A stretch of 64,000 nt of DNA, from contig NZ_JAHWGP010000005.1 in assembly GCF_020873915.1 (NCBI RefSeq), positions 186,001 through 250,000 on the forward strand, given 5' to 3'. A program made the position numbers and the translations under genes. The notes beneath the pieces are model-generated. The model did no database searches. It was not told the DNA's origin and saw only the letters and a list, made by a program, of their open reading frames with translations. Each line of letters opens with the position of its first letter. Within the stretch, counting starts at the first letter, position 1. This DNA is from Streptomyces sp. DH5 (GTDB taxonomy: Bacteria; Actinomycetota; Actinomycetes; Streptomycetales; Streptomycetaceae). Below are positions 20,101 to 28,134 of the stretch, in pieces.

Positions 20101-20807
20101 AGCGATCCGTCCGCGCTCTCGCGGACCTTCAGTCCTTCGGTCCGCAGACCGAACTCGATGCTCCGCAGTTCCGGGTCGGCGGCCGCCTCGGCCGTCTTGA
20201 CGACCAGCAGGTGCGCCAGGCCGTCCACTTCGGCGCGGGCCACCAGGTCGACCCCGGGGAGCACGTCGGGGTAGGTGGCGGAACCGCCCTCGACCCGCGG
20301 CGCGGGCAGCCGTCCGCCCGGCCAGCTCAGGGCGTACTCGCGGCCCGCCTTGCGCATCCGGGCGAACGGCCCGTCCCCGCCCCCGGAGAACTCCACTTCG
20401 ACGGTGGCGGCCTTCGGCGACCAGGTGCCGTCCGCACGGCGCACCAGGGTGGTGTCGACGTCGACCCACTTACCGCCGCGGACGGCGTGGACCGGCTCGG
20501 TGTACTCGTAGGCGGTGAAGGAGCCGTCGGGGTGGGCGAACACCTCGCGCCGCTCCTGACGCAGCCCGGCGACCTCCACCGGCTCGCCGTTCTCCTCCGC
20601 GGCGGCCCGGGCGAGGTCCTCCGTCTGCTGGACCCGCGCGTACGTCCCGGTCGCCGTCCGCACCGGGGCGGCGGACGCCGTGCGCACGGTGTCCCTGACC
20701 TCCTCGGCGCCGGGGGGCGCGGTGGGGCCGCTCACCAGCAGCACGGTGAACACGCCGGCGACGGTGGCGGTGCGGCGCGCACGACGCCTCGGCCGTGTCT
20801 CGATCAC
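17148..20807 (-). CDS. Large secreted LamG-domain protein of the RHS operon
   Basis: The protein has 1219 residues from a GTG at 20807, preceded by GAGGACAGGAAA; the frame upstream is low-complexity Arg/Gly and not protein-like. A twin-basic signal sequence ('RPRRRARRTATVAGVFTVLL') opens it. A central region of about 700 residues contains a repeat-like 'TYPDVLPGVDLVARAEVDGL' section as in other Streptomyces RHS partners. Two LamG/concanavalin-like jellyroll domains follow, at residues about 775-985 and about 1000-1215, each closing with 'ADVRVFDRVL' or 'DEVRVYSGAV'. LamG domains bind glycans or proteins. It lies between the FG-GAP and RHS genes, so it may aid secretion, surface attachment or target binding of the RHS toxin. 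Confidence 0.88.
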   Translation of the reverse strand: MIETRPRRRARRTATVAGVFTVLLVSGPTAPPGAEEVRDTVRTASAAPVRTATGTYARVQQTEDLARAAAEENGEPVEVAGLRQERREVFAHPDGSFTAYEYTEPVHAVRGGKWVDVDTTLVRRADGTWSPKAATVEVEFSGGGDGPFARMRKAGREYALSWPGGRLPAPRVEGGSATYPDVLPGVDLVARAEVDGLAHLLVVKTAEAAADPELRSIEFGLRTEGLKVRESADGSLQAVDTAVGGTVFEAGKPVMWDSADPAAGAAGPDQERSTVPGRAERAAFTVTADRTAGETSAGAAAEGPGPGGRTAPVDVEVTGDTLVLVPDQELLTGQDTVYPVVIDPIQRTTSRSAWTGVMSGIPGEQDWKYSGSAGAGKCPTDYNPVSCNGVGVRRLLFTMPMSFYANKKIKNVSFSARVEHVYWADARAEPIDLYRIGGKNYSVNSGSDWSNTKDHWDDFLQTVDKKISPTKCSSQANLHFEGGELVDEVSAAASGGWTSMTLGLRAKDESGFGGWKRICGNAYLKIGYNNPPKQISTGHMSTSPGGKCVWGAGRPYTDVLPQLRTEARDPDHTSSYTDTVKVQFKVDWTAKDGTARSYTYDTGHKAPNVGTTFSHTMKSDVTKDLQQNSVIYWSARAHDGDDWGGWSHDGDAQRCEIVYDPTRPGAPAVGSKQYPDDGVWHHGVGTVGTFTFAPNTNDDVADGDIVEYRYSFDGGPKQQVPADSPGGPASVPFTPLSSGPHWVTVEAYDRAKNSSVPAQYEFLVTDGRPVTAQWNLADEEGTAEAHDESGRYPATGGSGVRFGVAGPGGGADTAARFDGSENAYLDAGARVLDTRDSFSVSAWVRPTALDRDMVVVSQDGTGEPGFTLGYDAAVGSWAFSTPVNDVDTLGHWKASAGVTVLKDQWVLLTGVYDAHASGGPRMSIYVNQQLKKTVERRSPWTAHGPLQIGRATAKSGYRDHFAGDLADVRVFDRVLPAAQVAELITVRPERKGYWPVDDAAAGSSGNVQPGGQPLALNGDASVYRPADPLEDVPALVGEGHLVLDGDGDWAATAAPPVTGDGSFTLTARAQLTNEYSEQSQTVFSLPGRNTDRVVVRYQASTGQWELEVARQDEAGAPTVVRTNDQELPVSGGAGQHLAVVYDAFANELRLYVEGQLAATAYGEDDTLWPAVGGLQVGRSARNGGSEYFAGALDEVRVYSGAVDASGVRLMSQLTAVPDL

Positions 20808-20875
20808 TTTCCTGTCCTCAGTTCTCTCGGGTCCGCCGGTTCCGGCCGTCCTCGGCCTGTCACCTCGTCGCGCGG

Positions 20876-22408
20876 TCACTCGACCACCGCGCCGAAGGCG
20901 CGTCCGCCGGCGGGTACGCCGTCCTGGCCGGGGCGCACGGCGTCCGCCTGGCCGGGCTGACCGGACAGCAGACCCGACCACGGCACGCCGTAGACGCCCC
21001 GGTCGCTCTCCGGCCCGTACGGCACGCCGATGAGGAGCCGTTCCCGGTCGGCCGACAGGCCGGTGCCCAGGTACTCCCGCGGTCCCGGCACTCCCGGCAG
21101 CCCGGACTGGCCCTTCTCCAGCCAGACGTCCGAGCTGCCCGGTTCACCGACCATGGGGAAGACCTGGACGCCGCCCGCGTCCCGGGCCGCTTCGGCCTCG
21201 ATGTCCTCTCCGGGGATGCCCACGGCCAGCAGGACGGTCTGGGCCGTGCCGACCGAGCCGGGTGCGGTGTTCACGGCGGTGAGGTGCTGTCCGAAGTAGT
21301 CGCCGGCGTCACCGACGCCGGCGACGTCGGCGAAGGACTGGTGGATGTCGGCCATCTGGGTGACGTCACCGGCGGCGGTGACCCGCAGGGTGATCACCCG
21401 CCCGGCGTCCTCGCCGGTCGTGAGGTCCTCGCCCGGGATGCCCACGGCGAGCAGCGTCTCGTTGGCGGACGAGGCACCCGAAGGGCGGTACGGGACGGCG
21501 GCGAGCGCCGCGGCCAGCTGGTCGCCCGCCTCGGCCACGCCGTTGATGCCGGGGGCGTCCTGGTGGATGCCGGCCACCGGGGTGGGGATGCCGCCGGAGT
21601 CGAGCGTGTGCTTGAGGAGCTGCAGGCCGCCGGAGAAGGCGTGTTCCCCGATGGCCTCGCCCGGGTTGCCGACGGCCACGTGGTGCGGTGAGGCCGCCAC
21701 CGCGTAGCCGAACCGGTCGTTCTCCTCGGCGTCCCCGGACACACCGGCGGTGTCCTGGGTGAACCCGGTGTTCGTGCTGCCGCGCAGGTAGTGGGCCATG
21801 CCGGCGTCCGCGACGGTGCCCACGTCCTCGCCCGGCACGCCGATCACCAGGTACGGCTCGCCGGAGGAGGTCGCTCCGGCGGCCAGGGCGTGGCCGAACC
21901 AGTCGCCGGCCTCCGCCGCGGTGCTGCCGATGTTGCCCGGACCGCTGCCCTGGAGGTATTCGCGCACCGCGGTTCCGGTGGCCAGACCGCCGGGCGCTCC
22001 GTACAGGATCTGCACGAGGCCGGCGTCGGCCTCGGTGTCCAGGTCCTCGTAGGGAATACCGACGGCCAGGTCGGTACAGCCGTCCCGGTTGTGGTCGAAG
22101 GCCGCGAGGGCGTGACCGTAGCGGTCGCCCCGCTCGGCCGCGCCCGGGATCCCCGCCGTGTCCTGCGAGACCGTGGCGACGCCCTTGCCGCCGCCGTAGA
22201 CGATGTGGACGGCTCCGGCCTCGTCCCGGCCCGAGACCGCGGCCTCCGGGTCGGCGATCGCGACGTCCCGTGTCCCGTCGCCGTCGAAGTCCGTTTCCTG
22301 GCCGGACGTGCATCCGGCCGCGGTCGCGGGCGTCGCGGTGAGCGGACCAGCCGGCAGCGACATCGCGGCCACCAGGGCCAGCCCGATCATGCCCGTGCGG
22401 CTGCGCAC
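20876..22408 (-). CDS. Secreted FG-GAP repeat (integrin-like beta-propeller) protein
   Basis: The protein has 510 residues. I chose the GTG at 22408 because GGGGGAG lies seven bases before it and it gives a compact signal peptide ('MIGLALVAAMSLPAG') cleaved near 'ATAA'; ATG codons at 22444 and 22486 are alternatives. Six to seven FG-GAP repeats recur about every 60 residues, with a Ca-loop 'DFDGDGTRD' and repeated 'GDRYGHALAA...DLAVGIPYEDL'-type units. The fold is a beta-propeller like the integrin alpha head and is expected outside the cell. It is the first gene of the RHS operon, 68 bases before the LamG gene. Confidence 0.88.
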   Translation of the reverse strand: MRSRTGMIGLALVAAMSLPAGPLTATPATAAGCTSGQETDFDGDGTRDVAIADPEAAVSGRDEAGAVHIVYGGGKGVATVSQDTAGIPGAAERGDRYGHALAAFDHNRDGCTDLAVGIPYEDLDTEADAGLVQILYGAPGGLATGTAVREYLQGSGPGNIGSTAAEAGDWFGHALAAGATSSGEPYLVIGVPGEDVGTVADAGMAHYLRGSTNTGFTQDTAGVSGDAEENDRFGYAVAASPHHVAVGNPGEAIGEHAFSGGLQLLKHTLDSGGIPTPVAGIHQDAPGINGVAEAGDQLAAALAAVPYRPSGASSANETLLAVGIPGEDLTTGEDAGRVITLRVTAAGDVTQMADIHQSFADVAGVGDAGDYFGQHLTAVNTAPGSVGTAQTVLLAVGIPGEDIEAEAARDAGGVQVFPMVGEPGSSDVWLEKGQSGLPGVPGPREYLGTGLSADRERLLIGVPYGPESDRGVYGVPWSGLLSGQPGQADAVRPGQDGVPAGGRAFGAVVE

Positions 22409-22662
22409 CAACCCACTCCCCCGTGAAGATCCTGCGGCATGCATGAAGCCGCGGTGATCTTTCCGAGGGGCGTGTGAACTCGTCAAGAACCTGACAAATT
22501 AGGGGCTGAAAATGATCGGCATATGGCCCCGTCCCGACCCCGGCGGACCGCCGTCACCTGTCGAGCGGCGCGCGGAAGCCCCTGTGGTCGGCCCGACCGA
22601 CCGGCCCGGGCCACCGCGCACGGCGTCCCGGACGCCGGCCCCTCACGCGCCGGGGGGAGGGC

Positions 22663-22926
22663 TCAGTGGGCCCCCAACGACTCGAACCGCCACCGGTGCA
22701 CCGGACGGGTGACCAGCTCCCCTTCCGGTTCCGGGAGTTCGGGGAGGTCCGCGTCGTACGGGGCGTCCCACCAGGTGATGACCAGGACCCTGTCCTGGGG
22801 GGCGCGGAAGGATTCGCGGCGCAGAGGACTCCGGGCGAGCTCCCGGACCCGTTCCTCGGCCCAGGCCACCAGGTCCGCGCCCCGGCCGGGGACGGCGCGG
22901 GCCTCCCACATCAGCGCGACCGTCAT
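22663..22926 (-). CDS. Small conserved cytoplasmic protein, possible ABM/dimeric alpha-beta barrel fold
   Basis: This 87-residue protein starts at an ATG that overlaps the tsaD stop as ATGA. The order '[27 protein letters not shown]...[11 protein letters not shown]...HRWRFESL' fits a ferredoxin-like dimeric barrel of the antibiotic-biosynthesis-monooxygenase type, but no catalytic residue can be assigned. It is coupled to tsaB-rimI-tsaD, so it is co-expressed with t6A synthesis genes; whether it takes part is unknown. Confidence 0.75.
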   Translation of the reverse strand: MTVALMWEARAVPGRGADLVAWAEERVRELARSPLRRESFRAPQDRVLVITWWDAPYDADLPELPEPEGELVTRPVHRWRFESLGAH

Positions 22927-24020
22927 GAGTACAGGTTCTCCCCGGCGGTCTCGTGCACGTGGTCGTGGGTGTGCGTGAGGCCCGGCACGTGGGGCTCGGT
23001 GACCGGCAGGGAGGAGTCGGCCGACAGGTCCCAGTCGGACGCCGGGCGGTTACGGGCGACCATCTCCGCGCCCAGCGCGGCCACCATCGCGCCGTTGTCC
23101 GTGCACAGCTTGGGGCGGGGCACCCGCAGCCGGATGCCGGCCGCCTCGCAGCGCTCCTCGGCGAGGGCCCGCAGGCGGGAGTTGGCGGCCACACCGCCGC
23201 CGATCATCAGATGGTCGACGCCCTCGTCCTTGCAGGCCCGTACGGCCTTGCGGGTGAGGACGTCGACGACCGCTTCCTGGAAGGACGCCGACACGTCGCG
23301 CACCGGGACCTCCTCGCCCGCCGCCCGCTTGGCCTCGATCCAGCGGGCCACGGCCGTCTTCAGGCCGGAGAAGGAGAAGTCGTAGGCCGGGTCGCGGGGG
23401 CCGGTCAGTCCGCGCGGGAAGGCGATGGCGGCCGGGTCTCCCTCGCGGGCGTAGCGGTCGATGACCGGGCCGCCGGGGAAGCCCAGGTTCAGCACCCGGG
23501 CGATCTTGTCGAAGGCCTCGCCGGCCGCGTCGTCGATGGTCGCGCCGAGGGGGCGGACGTCGGAGGTGATGTCGGTGGACAGCAGGAGCGAGGAGTGGCC
23601 GCCGGAGACCAGCAGGGCCATCGTCGGCTCGGGCAGCGCCCCGTGTTCCAGCTGGTCGACGCAGATGTGCGAGGCGAGGTGGTTGACCCCGTACAGGGGC
23701 TTGCCGAGGGCGTAGGCGTACGCCTTGGCCGCCGAGACGCCGACCAGGAGCGCGCCGGCGAGTCCGGGGCCGGCGGTGACGGCGATGCCGTCGAGGTCGC
23801 GGGCGCCGACGCCCGCCTCCTTCAGCGCGCGCTCGATGGTGGGGACCATCGCCTCCAGGTGGGCGCGGGAGGCGACCTCCGGGACGACGCCGCCGAAGCG
23901 GGCGTGCTCGTCGACGCTGGAGGCGACGGCGTCCGCCAGCAGGGTGGTCCCGCGCACGACGCCGACGCCGGTCTCGTCGCAGGAGGTCTCGATCCCCAGC
24001 ACCAGGGGTTCGTCAGCCAT
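22923..24020 (-). CDS. tsaD: tRNA N6-adenosine threonylcarbamoyltransferase TsaD
   Basis: This 365-residue protein belongs to the Kae1/TsaD/YgjD family. It transfers the threonylcarbamoyl group to A37 of ANN-decoding tRNAs, forming t6A together with TsaB and TsaE. The N-terminus '[17 protein letters not shown]' is the ASKHA phosphate-binding loop. The iron-binding pair is in '[11 protein letters not shown]', and '[12 protein letters not shown]' and '[13 protein letters not shown]' are further signature loops. The start is an ATG that overlaps rimI by eight bases. A His-containing tail ([10 protein letters not shown]) extends the C-terminus slightly beyond the usual length. Confidence 0.97.
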   Translation of the reverse strand: MADEPLVLGIETSCDETGVGVVRGTTLLADAVASSVDEHARFGGVVPEVASRAHLEAMVPTIERALKEAGVGARDLDGIAVTAGPGLAGALLVGVSAAKAYAYALGKPLYGVNHLASHICVDQLEHGALPEPTMALLVSGGHSSLLLSTDITSDVRPLGATIDDAAGEAFDKIARVLNLGFPGGPVIDRYAREGDPAAIAFPRGLTGPRDPAYDFSFSGLKTAVARWIEAKRAAGEEVPVRDVSASFQEAVVDVLTRKAVRACKDEGVDHLMIGGGVAANSRLRALAEERCEAAGIRLRVPRPKLCTDNGAMVAALGAEMVARNRPASDWDLSADSSLPVTEPHVPGLTHTHDHVHETAGENLYS

Positions 24021-24573
24021 GGGTCTCGGTTCCTTGTACGCCGTTCCCGGTCTTGTCCGGGTTCACGGAGGTGGACGGGTCGGTCAGCCGCATCACCAGC
24101 GCGTCCACGTTCCCCGGCTGGTAGTAGCCGGGGCGGACGCCGATGATCTCGAAGCCGAAGCGCTCGTAGAGCTTCTGGGCGCGCACGTTGTCGACCCGGC
24201 ACTCCAGCATCACTTCGGTGCACTCGAACGCCGTCGCCGCGTGCAGCAGCTCGGTCAGCAGCCGGGAGCCGAGGCCGGTGCCCCAGTGGTCCCGGGTGAC
24301 GGCGATGGTCTGGATGTCGGCGGCCGTGGTGGGGCCGCCCTCCTCGGACTCCGCGCCGGAGGTGGTCAGGCCCGCGTACCCGACGATCCGGCCGTCCTCC
24401 TCGGCGACGAAGTAGCGCCGGGTCGCCCCGGGGCCGCGCGCGTGGGCCAGCTCGGACCAGAACATCCCGCGCGACCAGGCGTCCTCGGGGAACAGGTCCC
24501 GTTCCAGCTCCAGTACGGAGTCGATGTCCCACCAGCGCATCTCGCGCAGCACGGCCGTCTCGCATCCCGTCAC
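24013..24573 (-). CDS. rimI: Ribosomal protein S18-alanine N-acetyltransferase
   Basis: This 186-residue GNAT acetyltransferase starts at a GTG overlapping the tsaB stop as GTGA. The acetyl-CoA loop is '[19 protein letters not shown]' near residues 88-106, and '[19 protein letters not shown]' is the typical GNAT C-terminal block. RimI acetylates the N-terminal alanine of ribosomal protein S18. It lies between tsaB and tsaD, a common bacterial arrangement. Confidence 0.93.
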   Translation of the reverse strand: MTGCETAVLREMRWWDIDSVLELERDLFPEDAWSRGMFWSELAHARGPGATRRYFVAEEDGRIVGYAGLTTSGAESEEGGPTTAADIQTIAVTRDHWGTGLGSRLLTELLHAATAFECTEVMLECRVDNVRAQKLYERFGFEIIGVRPGYYQPGNVDALVMRLTDPSTSVNPDKTGNGVQGTETHG

Positions 24574-25223
24574 TTGGGGGTGACCACCTTGTAGTTCTTG
24601 GGGACCTGGGCATCGGGCCGGCGCAGGTACAGCGGCCGGGGCGCGGACAGTTCCCCGCCCGCCGCGAGCCGCTCCGCGGCCAGCCGGGCCAGGGCGGCGG
24701 CGCTGACGTGCTCGGGCTCGTGCGCCCGGGGGAAGGTGTCCGGGTAGAGCAGCGCGCCGGCGCCGACGGCGGGCAGGCCGGCGACCTGCCCGGCGATGTC
24801 GGCGGGCCGGTCCACGGCGGGCTCGGTGAGGCGGGTGCGGGAGTCGGCGTAGCGCGCCCAGTAGACCTCCTTGCGGCGGGCGTCGGTCGCCACGACGAAG
24901 GGGCCCTCCAGGTCGGCCGCGTAGGCGAGGCCGTCCAGCGTGCACACACCGTGCACGGGGACGCCGAGCGCCAGTCCGAAGGTGTCCGCGGTCATCAGGC
25001 CGACGCGCAGCCCGGTGTAGGGGCCGGGGCCGGTGCCGACGACGACCGCGGTGACGGCGTCCAGCCGCAGGCCTGCCTCGGCGAGCACCCGGTCGACCGC
25101 CGGGAGCAGCAGCTCGCCGTGGCGGCGGGCGTCCACCTGGCTGGACGAGGCGATGACGTCGTCGCCGTCGTGCAGTGCGACGGTGACGGCGGGGGTTGCG
25201 GTATCCAGAGCGAGCAAGAGCAC
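24570..25223 (-). CDS. tsaB: tRNA t6A synthesis protein TsaB
   Basis: This 217-residue TsaD paralogue without catalytic iron ligands starts at a GTG: 'VLLLALDTATPAVTVALHDGD'. It has the family motif 'VGTGPGPYTGLRVGLMTADTFGLAL' near residues 60-84, which forms the dimer surface with TsaD. It is the first gene of tsaB-rimI-tsaD-87aa. The start lies 110 bases from the divergent YkuD-like gene, so that interval should contain both promoters. Confidence 0.95.
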   Translation of the reverse strand: MLLLALDTATPAVTVALHDGDDVIASSSQVDARRHGELLLPAVDRVLAEAGLRLDAVTAVVVGTGPGPYTGLRVGLMTADTFGLALGVPVHGVCTLDGLAYAADLEGPFVVATDARRKEVYWARYADSRTRLTEPAVDRPADIAGQVAGLPAVGAGALLYPDTFPRAHEPEHVSAAALARLAAERLAAGGELSAPRPLYLRRPDAQVPKNYKVVTPK

Positions 25224-25333
25224 GCAAACAGCCTACGGCTCCCGCGCCCCCGCCACGGCCGCACCGCCCGGACGGTCACGTACTGCTACGGTCGCGAAGA
25301 CATGCGTACATAACGGAGCGGATCGGGACAGAG

Positions 25334-25891
25334 GTGGCGGCGGTGTCAGGCAGCAGCTCGGTGGTCGTGGCGGGGCTGACCGCGGCGGCCCTGGCGACAG
25401 TCGGCTTCCTCGGCCACCAGGCGGCGGCGAACGTGCCGCCGGAGCTGCGCCGGCCGGCCGCCGGAGCGACCGGGGCCGTGCGCGAGGAGCTCCCGGACGC
25501 GCACCGTCCCGCCGCGCTGCCCGACCCTTCGGGAGCGGGCAGGCGAGTCGTGTACTCGCTGAAGGCCGACCGCGTGTGGCTGGTGGAGGAGAGCGGCAAG
25601 GTGCGGCGCACCTTCGGGGTCAGCCCCAGCACGGTGGACCCGGCGCCGGGCTCCTACCGGGTCACGTCCCGCTCCAAGGAGGTCACCGGATCGGACGGCG
25701 TGCCGATCGAGCACGTCGTGCGCTTCACCGGCGTCGACGGCACGGCGATCGGGTTCAGCGCGGCGAAGGACGGTTCGGCGCCGGTGCTCGACCCGGGTGA
25801 GCGCACGGGCGGCATCCGCGAGACGCGCGCGGACGGCGCGGCGATGTGGGAGTTCGCGACGGTCGGACGGACGGTCGTCGTCGTCCCCTGA
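25334..25891 (+). CDS. Membrane-anchored YkuD-like protein without catalytic Cys and His
   Basis: The protein has 185 residues from a GTG at 25334; a GTG at 25343 with better spacing to GAGG is an alternative. One N-terminal transmembrane segment or signal ('VVVAGLTAAALATVGFLG') is followed by a Pro/Ala linker and a domain from about residue 68. The domain reads like an L,D-transpeptidase: 'KADRVWLVEESGKVRRTFGV', then 'PGSYRVTSRSKEV'. Where active enzymes have the SHGCVR motif, this one reads 'RTGGIRETRADGAAMWEF', followed by the usual 'VGRTVVVV' ending. The catalytic Cys and both His are absent. It is therefore probably a non-enzymatic wall-binding or regulatory relative. The fold call is by motif alignment in the head only. 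Confidence 0.75.
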   Translation: MAAVSGSSSVVVAGLTAAALATVGFLGHQAAANVPPELRRPAAGATGAVREELPDAHRPAALPDPSGAGRRVVYSLKADRVWLVEESGKVRRTFGVSPSTVDPAPGSYRVTSRSKEVTGSDGVPIEHVVRFTGVDGTAIGFSAAKDGSAPVLDPGERTGGIRETRADGAAMWEFATVGRTVVVVP

Positions 25892-26036
25892 GACGGACCG
25901 GTCATGCGGTGTCCGGCCTCACCCGGCGGGCACCCCGGACCGGCTGAGGCCGGATCTCGTGGGGGCGGCCTCATGGGAGGAGCGGTTGGGCGCTTCTCCC
26001 GAGGAGCTGCTGGGCGAGACGTGCCCGTGTGACGGC

Positions 26037-26210
26037 TCAGGCGGCCTCGCGGTGCTCACAGACCCGCCCGGAGCGCCGGGGCTCGGGGGCGCGGGGCGGG
26101 GTGGAGACGGCTGCCGCCGCGGCACAGGCGGCGAGCAGGTCACGCATGGGCACCCCGGGAAGCGACTGCGGCTGGGCCGTGGACTCACGAGAGCTCTGGG
26201 TGGCCGGCAT
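26037..26210 (-). CDS. 57-residue small protein under a putative iron box
   Basis: The start ATG at 26210 is preceded by a perfect AGGAGG five bases away, the strongest ribosome-binding site in the neighbourhood. The product begins 'MPATQSSRESTAQPQSLPG', has an Ala-rich stretch around residues 26-35 with one Cys, and ends 'VCEHREAA'. It has no transmembrane segment long enough to span. I do not recognise a family. A palindromic iron-box-like site lies 31-50 bases upstream, so expression may be repressed by a DtxR-type regulator when iron is plentiful. Overlapping frames on either strand lack a comparable start signal. Confidence 0.7.
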   Translation of the reverse strand: MPATQSSRESTAQPQSLPGVPMRDLLAACAAAAAVSTPPRAPEPRRSGRVCEHREAA

Positions 26211-26240
26211 GGACGCCTCCTGAGGGCCGGGGGCCGAACG

Positions 26241-26260
26241 TAGTTAGGCACACCTAACTA
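26241..26260. promoter_or_regulatory. Putative iron box (DtxR/IdeR/DmdR-type operator)
   Basis: TAGTTAGG-CACA-CCTAACTA is a perfect inverted repeat with 8-base arms. Its core TTAGGCACACCTAA matches the DtxR-family iron-box pattern TTAGG..(C/T)..CCTAA known for Streptomyces DmdR and mycobacterial IdeR. It sits just upstream of the 57-residue ORF, where a repressor would cover the promoter. The next gene on the other side, tsaE, points away from it. Confidence 0.75.
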
Positions 26261-26405
26261 GGCACTGGGTACCATGTGACCACGTCGGAGACCCCCGACG
26301 CAACACTTTGCCGACACCATGTCGGCACGCTTCCCGGAGCGCGCGGGAGGCCCCCGGGACGCGCACCGGAACGCAGGACGCGCACGGGAACAGGTACGGA
26401 ACCGC

Positions 26406-26936
26406 TCAGGCCGACAGCACGCTCAGCCCGGCCCCGGCCCACCGCTCGCCCAGGCCGGACACGGTCACGTGCCGCACCTCGTCCGTGGTGTCCCCGACCG
26501 CCCGGTGGATCACGACGCGCAGCCGGTCGTCGGTCAGCTCCTCGACCTTGCCCTCGCCCCACTCCACGACGATCACCGACTCGGGCAGCGAGACGTCGAG
26601 GTCCAGGTCCTCCATCTCGTCCAGCCCGCCGGCCAGCCGGTACGCGTCGACGTGCACCAGCGGCGGACCGTCCCCCAGCGACGGGTGCACCCGGGCGATC
26701 ACGAACGTCGGGGAGGTGACCGCGCCCCGTACGCCGAGCCCTTCACCGAGCCCCCGGGTGAGGGTCGTCTTGCCCGCACCGAGCTCGCCCGACAGCAGGA
26801 CGAGGTCGCCGGCGCGTACCAGCTTGGCGAGCCTGCGCCCCAGTTCGCGCATCCGCTCGGGGGAGGTGACGGTCAGCTCGACGGAGTTCACGGCCTGCCC
26901 CGGCTCATCCGGGGTGTGCGGTGCTGCTGCTTCCAT
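26406..26936 (-). CDS. tsaE: tRNA t6A synthesis ATPase TsaE
   Basis: The protein has 176 residues from the ATG at 26936; a GTG two codons upstream is possible. The Walker A loop 'LSGELGAGKTTLTRGLGEGL' lies near residues 48-67, followed by 'SPTFVIARVH' and the acidic 'HVDAYRL', all typical of TsaE. It binds and hydrolyses ATP while resetting the TsaB-TsaD complex in t6A synthesis. It overlaps the end of the upstream hydrolase gene by 32 bases, so alr-hydrolase-tsaE form one operon. Confidence 0.96.
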   Translation of the reverse strand: MEAAAPHTPDEPGQAVNSVELTVTSPERMRELGRRLAKLVRAGDLVLLSGELGAGKTTLTRGLGEGLGVRGAVTSPTFVIARVHPSLGDGPPLVHVDAYRLAGGLDEMEDLDLDVSLPESVIVVEWGEGKVEELTDDRLRVVIHRAVGDTTDEVRHVTVSGLGERWAGAGLSVLSA

Positions 26937-28134
26937 AACCACCCACCGTAGTCCCCGCCGGCACCGCGCCCGCCCGGACGAGCAGGTCGGCGAGGCGGTC
27001 GGTGACCACCTCGGGGTGCTCCAGCAGCACCAGGTGTCCGGCGTCGGGGACCAGCACCAGTTCGGCGTCGGGCAGCAGGCCGGCCATCGCCTCGCTGTGC
27101 TCGCTGGGCGTCACCAGGTCCTGGATCCCGGCCAGCACGAGCACCGGCAGCCCGGCGAAGTGGGCGAGGGCCTCCGTCTTGTCGTGGTCGTGGAACGCCG
27201 GGTAGTACTCGGCGACCACGTCGATGGGCGTGCCCTCGATCATCCGCTCGGCGAACCGGGCGACGGCCGGGTCCACGTCCCGCGACGCGAACGAGTACCG
27301 CTTGATGATCCCCGCGAACAGGTCCGCGGTGGCCCGGCGTCCCCGCTCCACCAGCTCGGCGCGCTGCCCCAGCACGTTCAGCACGCCCGGCAGCACCCGC
27401 CGTATCGCGTTGACACCGGCCACCGGCAGTCCGAAGTTGACCTCGCCGAGCCGCCCCGACGACGTGCCGACCAGGACGACACCGGCGCACCGCTCCCTGA
27501 TCAGTTCCGGGTACTGGTCGGCGAGGGCCATCACCGTCATCCCGCCCATGGAGTGACCGGCGAGCACGACAGGCCCCTCGGGCGCCGCCGCGTCGATGAC
27601 GGCCTTCAGATCGCGACCCAGCTGCTCGATGGTGACCGGCTCGCCCCGCTCCGCCTGCGCCGCGCCGCGCGCCGAGCGGCCGTGGCTGCGCTGGTCCCAG
27701 TACACGGTCCGGACGACGCCCCTGAGCGCGGCCCGCTGGAAGTGCCAGGAGTCCTGGTTGAGGCAGTAGCCGTGGCTGAAGACGACGGTGACCGGGGCCG
27801 GGGACCTGCGGCCGAACAGCCGGCGCCGCCGGGCGGGCGTGGCGTCCGGGTCGGGGTCGACGTCGTCGACCTCGTAGTACAGCTCGGTGCCGTCGTCGGC
27901 GTACGCCGTGCCGGGCGTGCCGCGCAGCGAGCCGTAGGGTCCGGTGGAGTCGAGGGCGAGCCTGGCCTTCATCCGCATGCCCCGGCCGACCGTCATCCGT
28001 TCTATGGCGACGCCCGCGGCGGCACCCGTGGCGAGCACGCCCAGCGCGAGGCCCGCGACACCGGTGGCCCGGCGCCAGCCCCCGCGGGAGACCTCCGCCG
28101 CGGCGGCAGCCGCCTCCGCGATGCCCTCGCTCAC
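26905..28134 (-). CDS. Alpha/beta hydrolase with N-terminal membrane anchor
   Basis: The protein has 409 residues starting at a GTG that overlaps the alr stop as GTGA. A hydrophobic helix near residues 22-44 ('VAGLALGVLATGAAAGVAIE') should anchor it. The hydrolase fold follows: 'VVFSHGYCLNQDSWHFQRAAL' (oxyanion region), nucleophile elbow 'LAGHSMGGM', and terminal 'DAGHLVLLEHPE' supplying the catalytic His. The substrate cannot be told; lipase, esterase or thioesterase roles are all possible. It lies between alr and tsaE in one operon. Confidence 0.9.
   Translation of the reverse strand: MSEGIAEAAAAAAEVSRGGWRRATGVAGLALGVLATGAAAGVAIERMTVGRGMRMKARLALDSTGPYGSLRGTPGTAYADDGTELYYEVDDVDPDPDATPARRRRLFGRRSPAPVTVVFSHGYCLNQDSWHFQRAALRGVVRTVYWDQRSHGRSARGAAQAERGEPVTIEQLGRDLKAVIDAAAPEGPVVLAGHSMGGMTVMALADQYPELIRERCAGVVLVGTSSGRLGEVNFGLPVAGVNAIRRVLPGVLNVLGQRAELVERGRRATADLFAGIIKRYSFASRDVDPAVARFAERMIEGTPIDVVAEYYPAFHDHDKTEALAHFAGLPVLVLAGIQDLVTPSEHSEAMAGLLPDAELVLVPDAGHLVLLEHPEVVTDRLADLLVRAGAVPAGTTVGGYGSSSTAHPG

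Noticed and set aside
17400-20960. 1186-codon open frame on the + strand
   Set aside because: It is antisense to the LamG gene, has no recognisable motif and shows the same composition as other shadow frames.
25919-26251. 110-codon open frame on the - strand
   Set aside because: It is Pro/Arg-rich, has no ribosome-binding site and overlaps the better-supported 57-codon ORF and the iron box.
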